Positions 8,539-15,747 of a DNA stretch of 54,122 nucleotides are shown in pieces (positions within the stretch are counted from its first letter, which is position 1; each line of letters opens with the position of its first letter). The position numbers were made by a program, and so were the translations under genes. The notes under the pieces were generated by a model. It ran no database searches. It had not been told where the DNA came from and worked only from the letters and a program-made list of their open reading frames with translations. The stretch covers positions 1 to 54,122 of the forward strand of contig DXIS01000007.1 in the NCBI GenBank assembly GCA_019112735.1, in the 5' to 3' direction. Source of the DNA: Candidatus Mediterraneibacter guildfordensis. GTDB lineage: Bacteria; Bacillota; Clostridia; Lachnospirales; Lachnospiraceae.

Positions 8539-9390
8539 TTGAACTGGCTCGATAAATTAGAGAGAAAATTCGGACGCTATGCAATCCCAAATCTGACCGT
8601 TTATCTGCTGGTCGCCTATGTGATCGGCTTCGGCATCGTGTGGATGATGCCGGACCTGGTGGGATATATCACCCTGGAGCCGGCCCTCATCCTGCGGGGA
8701 CAGGTATGGCGGCTGATCACGTGGATCCTGGTTCCGCCGACGACGAACCTGGTATCGCTGCTGTTCCTGGTGCTTCTCTATTATTCGCTTGGAACGGCGC
8801 TTGAGCATACCTGGGGGAGCTTCCGGTATAATGTGTATATTTTCTCCGGACTGATCTTTACGGTTCTGGCGGAGTTCGGGCTGTATGTGTTCTTCCTGAT
8901 CCGCTACGGCGTGGAGATGCAGCTGTCCATGATCGGCATGGTCAGCACAAACTATATCACCATGTCCATTTTCCTGGCGTTTGCAGCCATCTATCCGGAT
9001 ATGGAAGTAATGCTTTACTTTATCCTGCCGATCAAGATGAAATGGATGGCGCTCGTCTATGTTGTTATGGCGGCATACTATTTCGTCCGCGGCGGACTGA
9101 TGACCCGGGTGGCCATCGGAGCATCCCTTTTGAACTTTGTGATCTTTTTCCTCTCGAGCCGGAACACGAAGCGGTTCGGACCGCGGGAGCGGGCGAGGAA
9201 AGCGAAGTTTAAACGGCAGTCAGACCCGCATGTGAATATGCGGTACACCAATGGGGCGAAGCACCGCTGCGCGGTATGCGGGCGGACGGAGCTTGATGAC
9301 CCGTGCCTGGAGTTCCGTTTCTGCTCCAAGTGCAATGGCAATTATGAATACTGCCAGGACCATCTTTTTACACATGAACATGTGAAATAG
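8539..9390 (+). CDS. rhomboid-like membrane protein with C-terminal zinc-ribbon tail, probably not a protease
   Basis: A 283-residue protein with about six membrane segments between residues 18 and 205, followed by a basic stretch and a Cys/His tail (CxxC at 244/247, CxxC at 262/265, Cys272, His275, 279 and 281) that could bind zinc. The segment GQVWRLITW and the TM4-like FLAFAAIYPD resemble rhomboids. The GxSG serine motif is replaced by a VSTNYITM segment, and the TM6 position reads VAIGASLLNF with no histidine, so proteolysis is unlikely. The start is TTG: AAGGAG at 8524-8529 is 9 bases upstream, and the nearby ATG at 8532 is out of frame. pyk follows 29 bases downstream and may share the transcript. 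Confidence 0.75.
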   Translation: MNWLDKLERKFGRYAIPNLTVYLLVAYVIGFGIVWMMPDLVGYITLEPALILRGQVWRLITWILVPPTTNLVSLLFLVLLYYSLGTALEHTWGSFRYNVYIFSGLIFTVLAEFGLYVFFLIRYGVEMQLSMIGMVSTNYITMSIFLAFAAIYPDMEVMLYFILPIKMKWMALVYVVMAAYYFVRGGLMTRVAIGASLLNFVIFFLSSRNTKRFGPRERARKAKFKRQSDPHVNMRYTNGAKHRCAVCGRTELDDPCLEFRFCSKCNGNYEYCQDHLFTHEHVK

Positions 9391-9419
9391 ACAGATTAGA
9401 TTGACAGGAGGATGATTTG

Positions 9420-10859
9420 ATGATGAAGAAAACCAAAGTCGTATGTACGATGGGACCGAATACAAATGACAGAGAACTGATGAAGCAGCTTATGCTCAAC
9501 GGCATGGATGTGGCGAGATTCAACTTCTCCCACGGCGACCACGAGGAGCAGAAGGGCCGGATGGATATACTCAAGCAGCTCCGGGAAGAGCTTCACACGA
9601 ACACGGCCATGCTTCTGGACACAAAAGGTCCGGAGATCCGTACCGGAAAACTCAAGGACGGTAAAAAAGTAACGCTGGAGACCGGCGCTTCATTTATCCT
9701 GACAACGGAGGAGATCGAGGGAGACGATTCAAAGGTTTCCATTACTTATAAGGGACTTCCGGAAGACGTGGACCGCGGAAGCACGATCCTCATCGACGAC
9801 GGACTGATCGGCCTGAAAGTCGTATCCAGAACAGATAAAGAGATCCGCTGTGAAGTGGTAAACGGCGGCGAGCTCGGCGAGAAGAAGGGCGTAAATGTTC
9901 CGAATGTGGCAGTGCGCCTGCCGGCCATCACAGAAAAAGATAAGGACGATATCCGGTTCGGTGTGGAGCAGGGCATCGATTTTATCGCAGCTTCATTCGT
10001 AAGAAATGCGGAGTGCGTCCTTGAGATCAAGGCCTTCCTGAAGGAACTGGGCGCGCCTTATACGCCGGTCATCGCGAAGATCGAGAATGCGGAAGGGATC
10101 CATAACATCGACGAGATCATCCGCGCGGCGGACGGCATCATGGTGGCCAGAGGAGACCTGGGTGTAGAGATCCCGGCCGAGGAGGTTCCCTACCTGCAGA
10201 AGATGATGATCCAGAAGTGCAACGCGAACTTCAAGACTGTCATCACAGCAACCCAGATGCTTGATTCCATGATCCGTAATCCGCGCCCGACCCGTGCGGA
10301 AGTGACGGACGTGGCAAATGCCGTTTACGACGGAACGGATGCAGTGATGCTCTCCGGCGAGACAGCCCAGGGCAAATATCCGCTGGAAGCGCTGCAGATG
10401 ATGGTCCACATTATCGAGAATACAGAGCAGCATCTGGACTATGACATGATGCTGAATAAGGCGGGAGAGCAGTTAAAGAGTGGCCTCTCCAGCGCCATCG
10501 GCTATTCTTCTGTACTGGCGGCGGCAAACCTGAATGCGAAGTGCATTATCACACCGTCTGTCAGCGGGGCGACCACAAGAGTTGTATCCAACCTCCGTCC
10601 GAAACAGGAGATCCTTGGCGTGACGCCGAATGAGCGGGCGCTTCGCAGAATGTCCATTTACTGGGGCGTACGTCCGCTGAAGACGATCCAGTTCAAGACA
10701 ACGGACGATATCTGCAACGGTGCCATCGAGCTTGCAACTGTGAAACAGTATATCGAGCCGGGGGATGTGGTTGTCCTGACTGCGGGAATCCCGTCCCAGA
10801 ATATCAGCCAGGAGCATACCACAACCAGCAATATGATGCGTATCGCAACAGTTGAATAA
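9420..10859 (+). CDS. pyk: pyruvate kinase
   Basis: It catalyses phosphoenolpyruvate plus ADP to pyruvate plus ATP, the last glycolytic step. The 479 residues include the N-terminal KTKVVCTMGP strand of the barrel, the catalytic and metal-binding region around IAKIENAEG, and the signature MVARGDLGVEI. A TRAEVTDVANA segment and the C-terminal allosteric domain follow. The extra PEP-utiliser domain of Bacillus enzymes is absent. AGGAGG at 9406-9411 is 8 bases before the first of two consecutive ATGs, which is taken as start. Confidence 0.96.
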   Translation: MMKKTKVVCTMGPNTNDRELMKQLMLNGMDVARFNFSHGDHEEQKGRMDILKQLREELHTNTAMLLDTKGPEIRTGKLKDGKKVTLETGASFILTTEEIEGDDSKVSITYKGLPEDVDRGSTILIDDGLIGLKVVSRTDKEIRCEVVNGGELGEKKGVNVPNVAVRLPAITEKDKDDIRFGVEQGIDFIAASFVRNAECVLEIKAFLKELGAPYTPVIAKIENAEGIHNIDEIIRAADGIMVARGDLGVEIPAEEVPYLQKMMIQKCNANFKTVITATQMLDSMIRNPRPTRAEVTDVANAVYDGTDAVMLSGETAQGKYPLEALQMMVHIIENTEQHLDYDMMLNKAGEQLKSGLSSAIGYSSVLAAANLNAKCIITPSVSGATTRVVSNLRPKQEILGVTPNERALRRMSIYWGVRPLKTIQFKTTDDICNGAIELATVKQYIEPGDVVVLTAGIPSQNISQEHTTTSNMMRIATVE

Positions 10860-10861
10860 AC

Positions 10862-10877
10862 TGTATACTTGTATACA
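10862..10877. promoter_or_regulatory. perfect dyad between pyk and lysA
   Basis: TGTATAC, two bases, GTATACA: an exact 7-base inverted repeat immediately upstream of the lysA ribosome site. The outer sequence nearly matches the apex of a hairpin at 12366-12388. The GTATAC core is common in operators of FCD-type GntR regulators, one of which is encoded at 51920. Confidence 0.45.
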
Positions 10878-10895
10878 AAGAAGGAGATGTACCAG

Positions 10896-12167
10896 ATGAT
10901 AAAGAAACCTTTTGTGACGAAAGAACAGGTGGAAGAGATCGTAAAGACGTATCCGACGCCGTTCCATCTCTATGACGAGAAGGGGATCCGTGAGAATGCA
11001 AAAGCGCTGAAAGAGGCGTTTTCCTGGAATCCGGGATACAAAGAGTACTTTGCGGTAAAGGCGACGCCGAACCCGTTCCTCATTAATATCCTGAAGGAAT
11101 ACGGCTGCGGATGCGACTGTTCTTCCTATACCGAGCTGATGCTTTCGGACGCGCTTGATATCCGGGGCGAGGACATCATGTTCTCATCCAATGACACACC
11201 GGCGGAAGATTTCCGGTATGCAGACGAACTGGGCGCGATCATCAATCTGGATGATATTACCCATATTGATTTTCTGGAGAAAGCCATCGGCCACATTCCG
11301 GAGACGATCAGCTGCCGTTTCAATCCGGGCGGGCTCTTTAAGATCAGCAATGATATCATGGACAATCCGGGAGATGCAAAATACGGTATGACAGCGGACC
11401 AGATCCTGGAAGCCTATAAGATCCTGAAGGAAAAAGGCGCGAAAGAGTTCGGCCTCCATGCCTTCCTGGCAAGCAATACGGTGTCCAACGACTACTATCC
11501 GATGCTGGCGAAGATCCTCTTTGAACAGGCGGTAAGACTGGCAAAAGAAGCGGATGTGCACATTAAGTTCATCAACCTTTCCGGCGGGATCGGCATCCCG
11601 TACCGCCCGGATCAGGAACCGAACGACATCTATGCCATCGGAGAGGGCGTCCGCAGAGTATACGAAGAAGTCCTTGTTCCGGCAGGCATGGGCGATGTAG
11701 AGATCTACACGGAGCTCGGCCGTTATATGATGGGGCCGTACGGATGCCTGGTGACAAAAGCCATCCATGAGAAGCATACGTATAAAGAATATGTCGGCGT
11801 GGATGCCTGCGCGGTGAACCTGATGCGCCCGGCCATGTACGGGGCATACCATCACATCACAGTGCTGGGCAAGGAAGATGCACCCTGTGATCATAAGTAT
11901 GATGTGACCGGTTCGCTCTGCGAGAACAACGACAAGTTTGCCATTGACCGGATGCTGCCGGAGATCGAACCGGGAGATTACCTGGTGATCCACGATGCAG
12001 GCGCGCATGGTTTTGCGATGGGATATAATTACAACGGGAAACTGAAATCCGCGGAACTGCTCCTGAAAGAGGACGGAAGTGTGCAGATGATCAGAAGGGC
12101 GGAGACGCCGGCGGATTATTTTGCCACGTTTGACTGCTTTGATATCGGGAAAAAACTTGTAAAATAA
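10896..12167 (+). CDS. lysA: diaminopimelate-decarboxylase-family protein (divergent)
   Basis: A fold-type III PLP decarboxylase of 423 residues, probably making lysine from meso-diaminopimelate. The PLP lysine lies in YFAVKATPNP, the glycine loop in NLSGGIGIPY, and the phosphate/substrate region in TELGRYMMGPYG. Two usual LysA marks differ: the HIGSQ-type segment reads LHAFLAS, and CESGD reads CENND. A related decarboxylase of other specificity therefore cannot be excluded. Start choice: AAGGAG at 10881-10886 sits directly against an ATG at 10887 and 9 bases before the ATG at 10896, so the latter is used. The gene follows pyk after 36 bases and a perfect dyad. Confidence 0.75.
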   Translation: MIKKPFVTKEQVEEIVKTYPTPFHLYDEKGIRENAKALKEAFSWNPGYKEYFAVKATPNPFLINILKEYGCGCDCSSYTELMLSDALDIRGEDIMFSSNDTPAEDFRYADELGAIINLDDITHIDFLEKAIGHIPETISCRFNPGGLFKISNDIMDNPGDAKYGMTADQILEAYKILKEKGAKEFGLHAFLASNTVSNDYYPMLAKILFEQAVRLAKEADVHIKFINLSGGIGIPYRPDQEPNDIYAIGEGVRRVYEEVLVPAGMGDVEIYTELGRYMMGPYGCLVTKAIHEKHTYKEYVGVDACAVNLMRPAMYGAYHHITVLGKEDAPCDHKYDVTGSLCENNDKFAIDRMLPEIEPGDYLVIHDAGAHGFAMGYNYNGKLKSAELLLKEDGSVQMIRRAETPADYFATFDCFDIGKKLVK

Positions 12168-12185
12168 GCAAAAAAATGATATAAT
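12157..12185 (+). promoter_or_regulatory. sigma-A promoter for tRNA-Leu
   Basis: TTGTAA at 12157-12162, 17 bases, perfect TATAAT at 12180-12185. The -35 overlaps the last codons and stop of lysA. Transcription would start near 12192. Confidence 0.7.
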
Positions 12186-12188
12186 CAT

Positions 12189-12213
12189 TTCCGGCTTCGC
12201 AAAAGAAGCCGGA
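12189..12213 (+). other. G/C-rich hairpin before tRNA-Leu
   Basis: TTCCGGCTTC and GAAGCCGGAA flank a short GCAAAA loop. It has no T run, so it is a weak terminator candidate for lysA. It also falls at the expected 5' end of the tRNA precursor. Confidence 0.55.
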
Positions 12214-12219
12214 ATACAG

Positions 12220-12299
12220 GCCGCTGTGGCGGAATTGGCAGACGCACTTGACTCAAAATCAAGCGGGAAACCGTGCCGGTTCGAGTCCGGCCAGCGGCA
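12220..12299 (+). tRNA. tRNA-Leu (anticodon CAA)
   Basis: A type II tRNA. Acceptor arms GCCGCTG and CAGCGGC pair fully, with discriminator A. The anticodon stem CTTGA/TCAAG holds the loop CTCAAAA, giving anticodon CAA, which reads UUG. The variable arm is CGG-GAAA-CCG and the T arm is GCCGG-TTCGAGT-CCGGC. The CCA end is not encoded. Confidence 0.95.
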
Positions 12300-12306
12300 G
12301 TAGTAT

Positions 12307-12342
12307 AAAGTCTCTGAACCTCGATCGTTCAGGGACTTTTTT
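12307..12342 (+). terminator. terminator after tRNA-Leu(CAA)
   Basis: The 13-base arms at 12307-12319 and 12327-12339 pair with one T-G pair around a 7-base loop, followed by T residues. Confidence 0.88.
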
Positions 12343-12357
12343 GTTGCGGATCACAGG

Positions 12358-12397
12358 AATTTCCAGAATTGTATACAAGTATGCAATTCTGGAAATT
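12358..12397 (+). repeat. strong hairpin with GTATAC-type apex
   Basis: The 14-base arms at 12358-12371 and 12384-12397 are exactly complementary and continue through a T-G pair and ATAC/GTAT to a 2-base loop, about 19 pairs in all. TTTC follows. It could be a second terminator or a protein-binding dyad. The apex repeats the dyad found before lysA. Confidence 0.7.
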
Positions 12398-12497
12398 TTC
12401 TTCTTGCATAATCTGACACTTAATGTTAATCTAGACTTGTATCAGTATCATTATCCATAAATAGTTAATAAGGTTAAGGAGGGAAGTATACACAGAG

Positions 12498-14900
12498 ATG
12501 AGAAAAAGCAAATTACTGATATGTGCGCTTTTCGTGTCACTGTTTGTCAGTGCATTGCCGGGCACGGGAAGCTTAACGGCGGAGGCAGCGGGGGAGAATG
12601 CTGCAGCGTCAGGACTTCAGGATGAGAATCAACAGCGTCTTGAAGAGATTACGGCAATGGATGAAAACGGAAGCATCTATGAGATCGGCGAGAGTGACGG
12701 ATCACTTGATGAAGCGGTTGAAGTAGATGAATCCGGTGAGATCATCACAGATGATCAGGAAGAGGTTTCAGAAGAAGCATCTGAGGAAGGATCAGAAGAA
12801 GTTTCGGATGAAAATGCAGAAAACGGCATTGCAATGTTTTCTCTGGAACCGGAAGACCGTTCTGCATCCGTACTGGTTGTAAATTTCAATACCGGTAGCG
12901 GCGTAACGACAGAGTACAGCGGAGGCGGATATACAAGCGGTTCATACGGAGCTGATGCGGCTTATCTCGGAACAGATAAGAACGGCGATATCAAGTTTAT
13001 GCTGGCCGGAGTGAAGGCAACGGTTGATAAGGATCTTGTAGAGCTGGTAAGATACAGTGATGTGGCTGATAAAGTAAGCTATTACAAAGTGTCAAATGGA
13101 AAGCTGTACCACTACATATCACAGAACCTGAACAAGAGCCCGTCTTCGACGATCAATAACGGACCGGCTCCGTCCTATCTGAAATCAGGAACAAAGTATT
13201 ATAGCTATGACGGACATTACTTCTATAGTGATTATAGTGTTATGTCCAAAGATTATCAGAATGGCGCGTATGGCGCATCGGCTGTTAATTCAGGAAATGC
13301 ATTTTATAACTATTTCCAGTTTGCAGATATGAATGGAAGCACATCATACTCTGTGGATGAACTGGAGAGTATTCTGAGCAAGGCGATGGGGAATGCCGGC
13401 GTGAGTCCGTCCGCTTCAAAGCTGACGGGAACAGCTGCAAGCTTCATAAAGTATCAGAATAAATATGGAGTCAATGCGCTGCTTTCTCTGGGAATCGCGA
13501 TCAACGAGAGCGGCTGGGGAACAAGCAGTATTGCAAATAATAAGAACAATCTGTTTGGTCTGAATGCAGTCGACTCATCACCGGGACAGAGCGCGAATTA
13601 CTTTAAAAGCGTAGATGACTGCATCCGCGAATTCATGGATAAGTGGATGGCAAATGGTTATCTGGACAGCAGTGACTGGCGCAATAACGGAGAACTTCTC
13701 GGAAATAAAGCAGAGGGGATCAATGTAATGTATGCTTCAGACCCGTACTGGGGCGAAAAAGCAGCAGCGCATGCATGGAATCTGGACAGCCTGGGCGGAA
13801 GCCGGGATTATCTCGGACTCGGACCTTCCGAGGACGAGCCGGAACCGGAGCCTGATGAGCCGGAAGTGCCGGATACACCGACAACAGACAAGCCGTCAGA
13901 TGAAGGACAGAACAAACCGTCAGATGACGATCAGAACAAGCCGTCAGACGAAGAGCAGAACAAACCGTCAGATGACGACCAGAACAAGCCTTCAGACGAT
14001 GACCAGAACAAGCCGTCGGATGATGACCAGAACAAACCGTCAGACGACGATCAGAACAAGCCGTCAGATGATGACCAGAACAAGCCGTCAGATGATGACC
14101 AGAACAAACCGTCAGACGATGACCAGAACAAACCGTCAGATGAAGAACAGAATAAACCGGTTACAGATAAGCCGGTGACACCGCCGGCATCAAATGTAGT
14201 AGTTCCGCCGACGAATGCTCCGTCAGATGATGCGTCCGATGATGAGACGACCGGATCGGAAAGCAAACCGGAGGCAAAACCGGAAACAAAACCAGAAGCA
14301 GATGATACATCTGATGACAGTGACGATGAGCAGACGAAAAAACCGGAATCAGATCCGGCAGCAGAAGATGGATCCGATAATAAGGAAACAAAGCCGGAAA
14401 CGGATACGGTTAAGGAACAGATCCTTGCTGTGCATGAATCCGGAATCAGTGTTAAAGGCAAGGTTTCAGGTAAACTGAGCGCTGTGCAGATCGAGCCGAA
14501 TACAGATAAGTATACGGAATATGTTTCTGCGGATCCGGTTAAGGGCAAGGTCGTTCTTGGAGTATATGACATCACACTGGACGGCACATCAGAAGGCAGG
14601 GTCCAGCTTACATTTACGGTAGGTACAGAATACAATGGCAGAGATGTCGTTATCCTGCACTATACAGATGATGGAAACTATGAAAAGTATGCCGGTACCG
14701 TGAAAAACGGTCAGGTGACGATCAATGTGGATAGTTTCTCCCCGTTTGTGATCGCGCTTGCAGATGCCGGTTCAGCGGGAGACGGTACTGTTCCGCAGAC
14801 CGGTGTGAACGCTGACCCGGGCAGCCTCGCAGTGATCATGATCCTTGCAGCGGCGCTTGGAATGACGGCACTGCTGAAAAGAAGATCACAGATGAGATAA
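12498..14900 (+). CDS. secreted glucosaminidase-domain cell-wall protein with sortase-type anchor
   Basis: An 800-residue exported protein. Residues 1-31 form a signal peptide (MRKSKLLICALFVSLF then an AEAAG cleavage region). An acidic low-complexity segment follows to about residue 115. A domain of about residues 310-440 is of the Glucosaminidase family, which cuts peptidoglycan glycan chains; its likely catalytic Glu337 lies in AINESGWGTSS. Residues about 465-552 are an acidic KPSDDDQN repeat, then more Asp/Pro/Lys-rich linker, then a small beta-rich domain. The C-terminus has VPQTG (765-769), a hydrophobic helix and KRRSQMR, a variant LPxTG sorting signal. AAGGAGG lies 15 bases before the ATG, rather far, but no other in-frame start exists. 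Confidence 0.87.
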   Translation: MRKSKLLICALFVSLFVSALPGTGSLTAEAAGENAAASGLQDENQQRLEEITAMDENGSIYEIGESDGSLDEAVEVDESGEIITDDQEEVSEEASEEGSEEVSDENAENGIAMFSLEPEDRSASVLVVNFNTGSGVTTEYSGGGYTSGSYGADAAYLGTDKNGDIKFMLAGVKATVDKDLVELVRYSDVADKVSYYKVSNGKLYHYISQNLNKSPSSTINNGPAPSYLKSGTKYYSYDGHYFYSDYSVMSKDYQNGAYGASAVNSGNAFYNYFQFADMNGSTSYSVDELESILSKAMGNAGVSPSASKLTGTAASFIKYQNKYGVNALLSLGIAINESGWGTSSIANNKNNLFGLNAVDSSPGQSANYFKSVDDCIREFMDKWMANGYLDSSDWRNNGELLGNKAEGINVMYASDPYWGEKAAAHAWNLDSLGGSRDYLGLGPSEDEPEPEPDEPEVPDTPTTDKPSDEGQNKPSDDDQNKPSDEEQNKPSDDDQNKPSDDDQNKPSDDDQNKPSDDDQNKPSDDDQNKPSDDDQNKPSDDDQNKPSDEEQNKPVTDKPVTPPASNVVVPPTNAPSDDASDDETTGSESKPEAKPETKPEADDTSDDSDDEQTKKPESDPAAEDGSDNKETKPETDTVKEQILAVHESGISVKGKVSGKLSAVQIEPNTDKYTEYVSADPVKGKVVLGVYDITLDGTSEGRVQLTFTVGTEYNGRDVVILHYTDDGNYEKYAGTVKNGQVTINVDSFSPFVIALADAGSAGDGTVPQTGVNADPGSLAVIMILAAALGMTALLKRRSQMR
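13890..14153 (+). repeat. eleven tandem 24-base repeats inside the wall protein gene
   Basis: Eleven in-frame copies of a 24-base unit encode KPSD(D/E)(D/E/G)QN. Copies 8 and 9 (14058-14105) are identical and the others differ mostly at third positions. Copy-number change would preserve frame and only alter linker length. Confidence 0.95.
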
Positions 14901-14941
14901 CACAATAATAACTGGATGAATAATAGATACATACGATACGA

Positions 14942-14987
14942 AAAGACCGGCACTGTGGCATGAAACCACGGTGCCGGTCTTTTTTTA
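14942..14987. terminator. bidirectional terminator between convergent genes
   Basis: AAAGACCGGCAC and GTGCCGGTCTTT form the stem, with an inner GTGG/CCAC continuation after one mismatch. A T run follows on the plus strand and an A run precedes it. It serves the wall protein gene and possibly the minus-strand HAD gene. Confidence 0.9.
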
Positions 14988-15000
14988 TCCGAGATTACTT

Positions 15001-15624
15001 TTACAAAGAGCAGAGATTTTTCAGTTCGGGAAATGTCCGGATCTTTAGTCCGGCATCCGGCACACTGCCGAATCCATATTCCGCGAAAATGAACGGGACG
15101 CCCGCGGCCTTGCATGCGTCGGCGTCGCCCTGGGTATCCCCTACGTATACCGGCGCCTTCAGAGCATTGCGCCCGACAAGCGTGCGGATGGTGTCCCCTT
15201 TCGGGGTCTGTGTCTCGCCAAAACAGAGGTGGTCTTTTATATACGGGGCAAGTCTGGTGGCCTTCAGCATGACTTCAATGTAGCCGCACTGGCAGTTGCT
15301 GACAATGAAGAGCGGATAATGTTCCGCCAGCTCCCGGATCGTTTCGACAACGCCTTCGTAGACGGTGCCGGGATGGGTCTCCAGATACCGGTTCTCTTCC
15401 TCAAAGCAGAAGTCCAGAAGTTCCATCCGTTTCACCGGTTCCAGATCTGGAAAGACTGCATCCGCGATCTCGGTCATGGTCTTGCCGAACACCCGGCTTA
15501 AGGAAGCCGGCTCCAGGGTGAGGTCAAGGTCGGAATGTTCTTTTATCGCGATGTTCCAGGAATCTGCCACGGATTGTGTGGAGTCCCAGATCGTGCCGTC
15601 TACGTCAAATATGATACTGTCCAT
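15001..15624 (-). CDS. HAD-superfamily phosphatase
   Basis: A 207-residue HAD IA hydrolase: motif I FDVDGTIWDS, motif II IVSNC, a lysine in TPKGDT, motif IV YVGDTQGDADACK, and a helical cap between motifs I and II. The Trp after DGTI and the NCQCGY segment separate it from the HAD protein at 2409. The substrate is unknown. Reading extends to an ATG at 15639, but AAGGAG overlaps those first codons and lies 6 bases before the ATG at 15624, so the shorter form is chosen. It is transcribed divergently from polA. Confidence 0.82.
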   Translation of the reverse strand: MDSIIFDVDGTIWDSTQSVADSWNIAIKEHSDLDLTLEPASLSRVFGKTMTEIADAVFPDLEPVKRMELLDFCFEEENRYLETHPGTVYEGVVETIRELAEHYPLFIVSNCQCGYIEVMLKATRLAPYIKDHLCFGETQTPKGDTIRTLVGRNALKAPVYVGDTQGDADACKAAGVPFIFAEYGFGSVPDAGLKIRTFPELKNLCSL

Positions 15625-15747
15625 TTTGTTCTCCTTCATCTGATCTATAAGTTGTGTTTCTTTTCTTATCCTACCACAAAAAGAGCCTTTTAAAAAGAAG
15701 CTTTTTAGTGTATACTTGTGTAATGGTTAAAGACGGAGGATGATCTG

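Noticed and set aside
13890..14153. Regular short repeats resembling a CRISPR array
   Set aside because: The units are contiguous, in frame and encode an acidic linker; there are no unique spacers.
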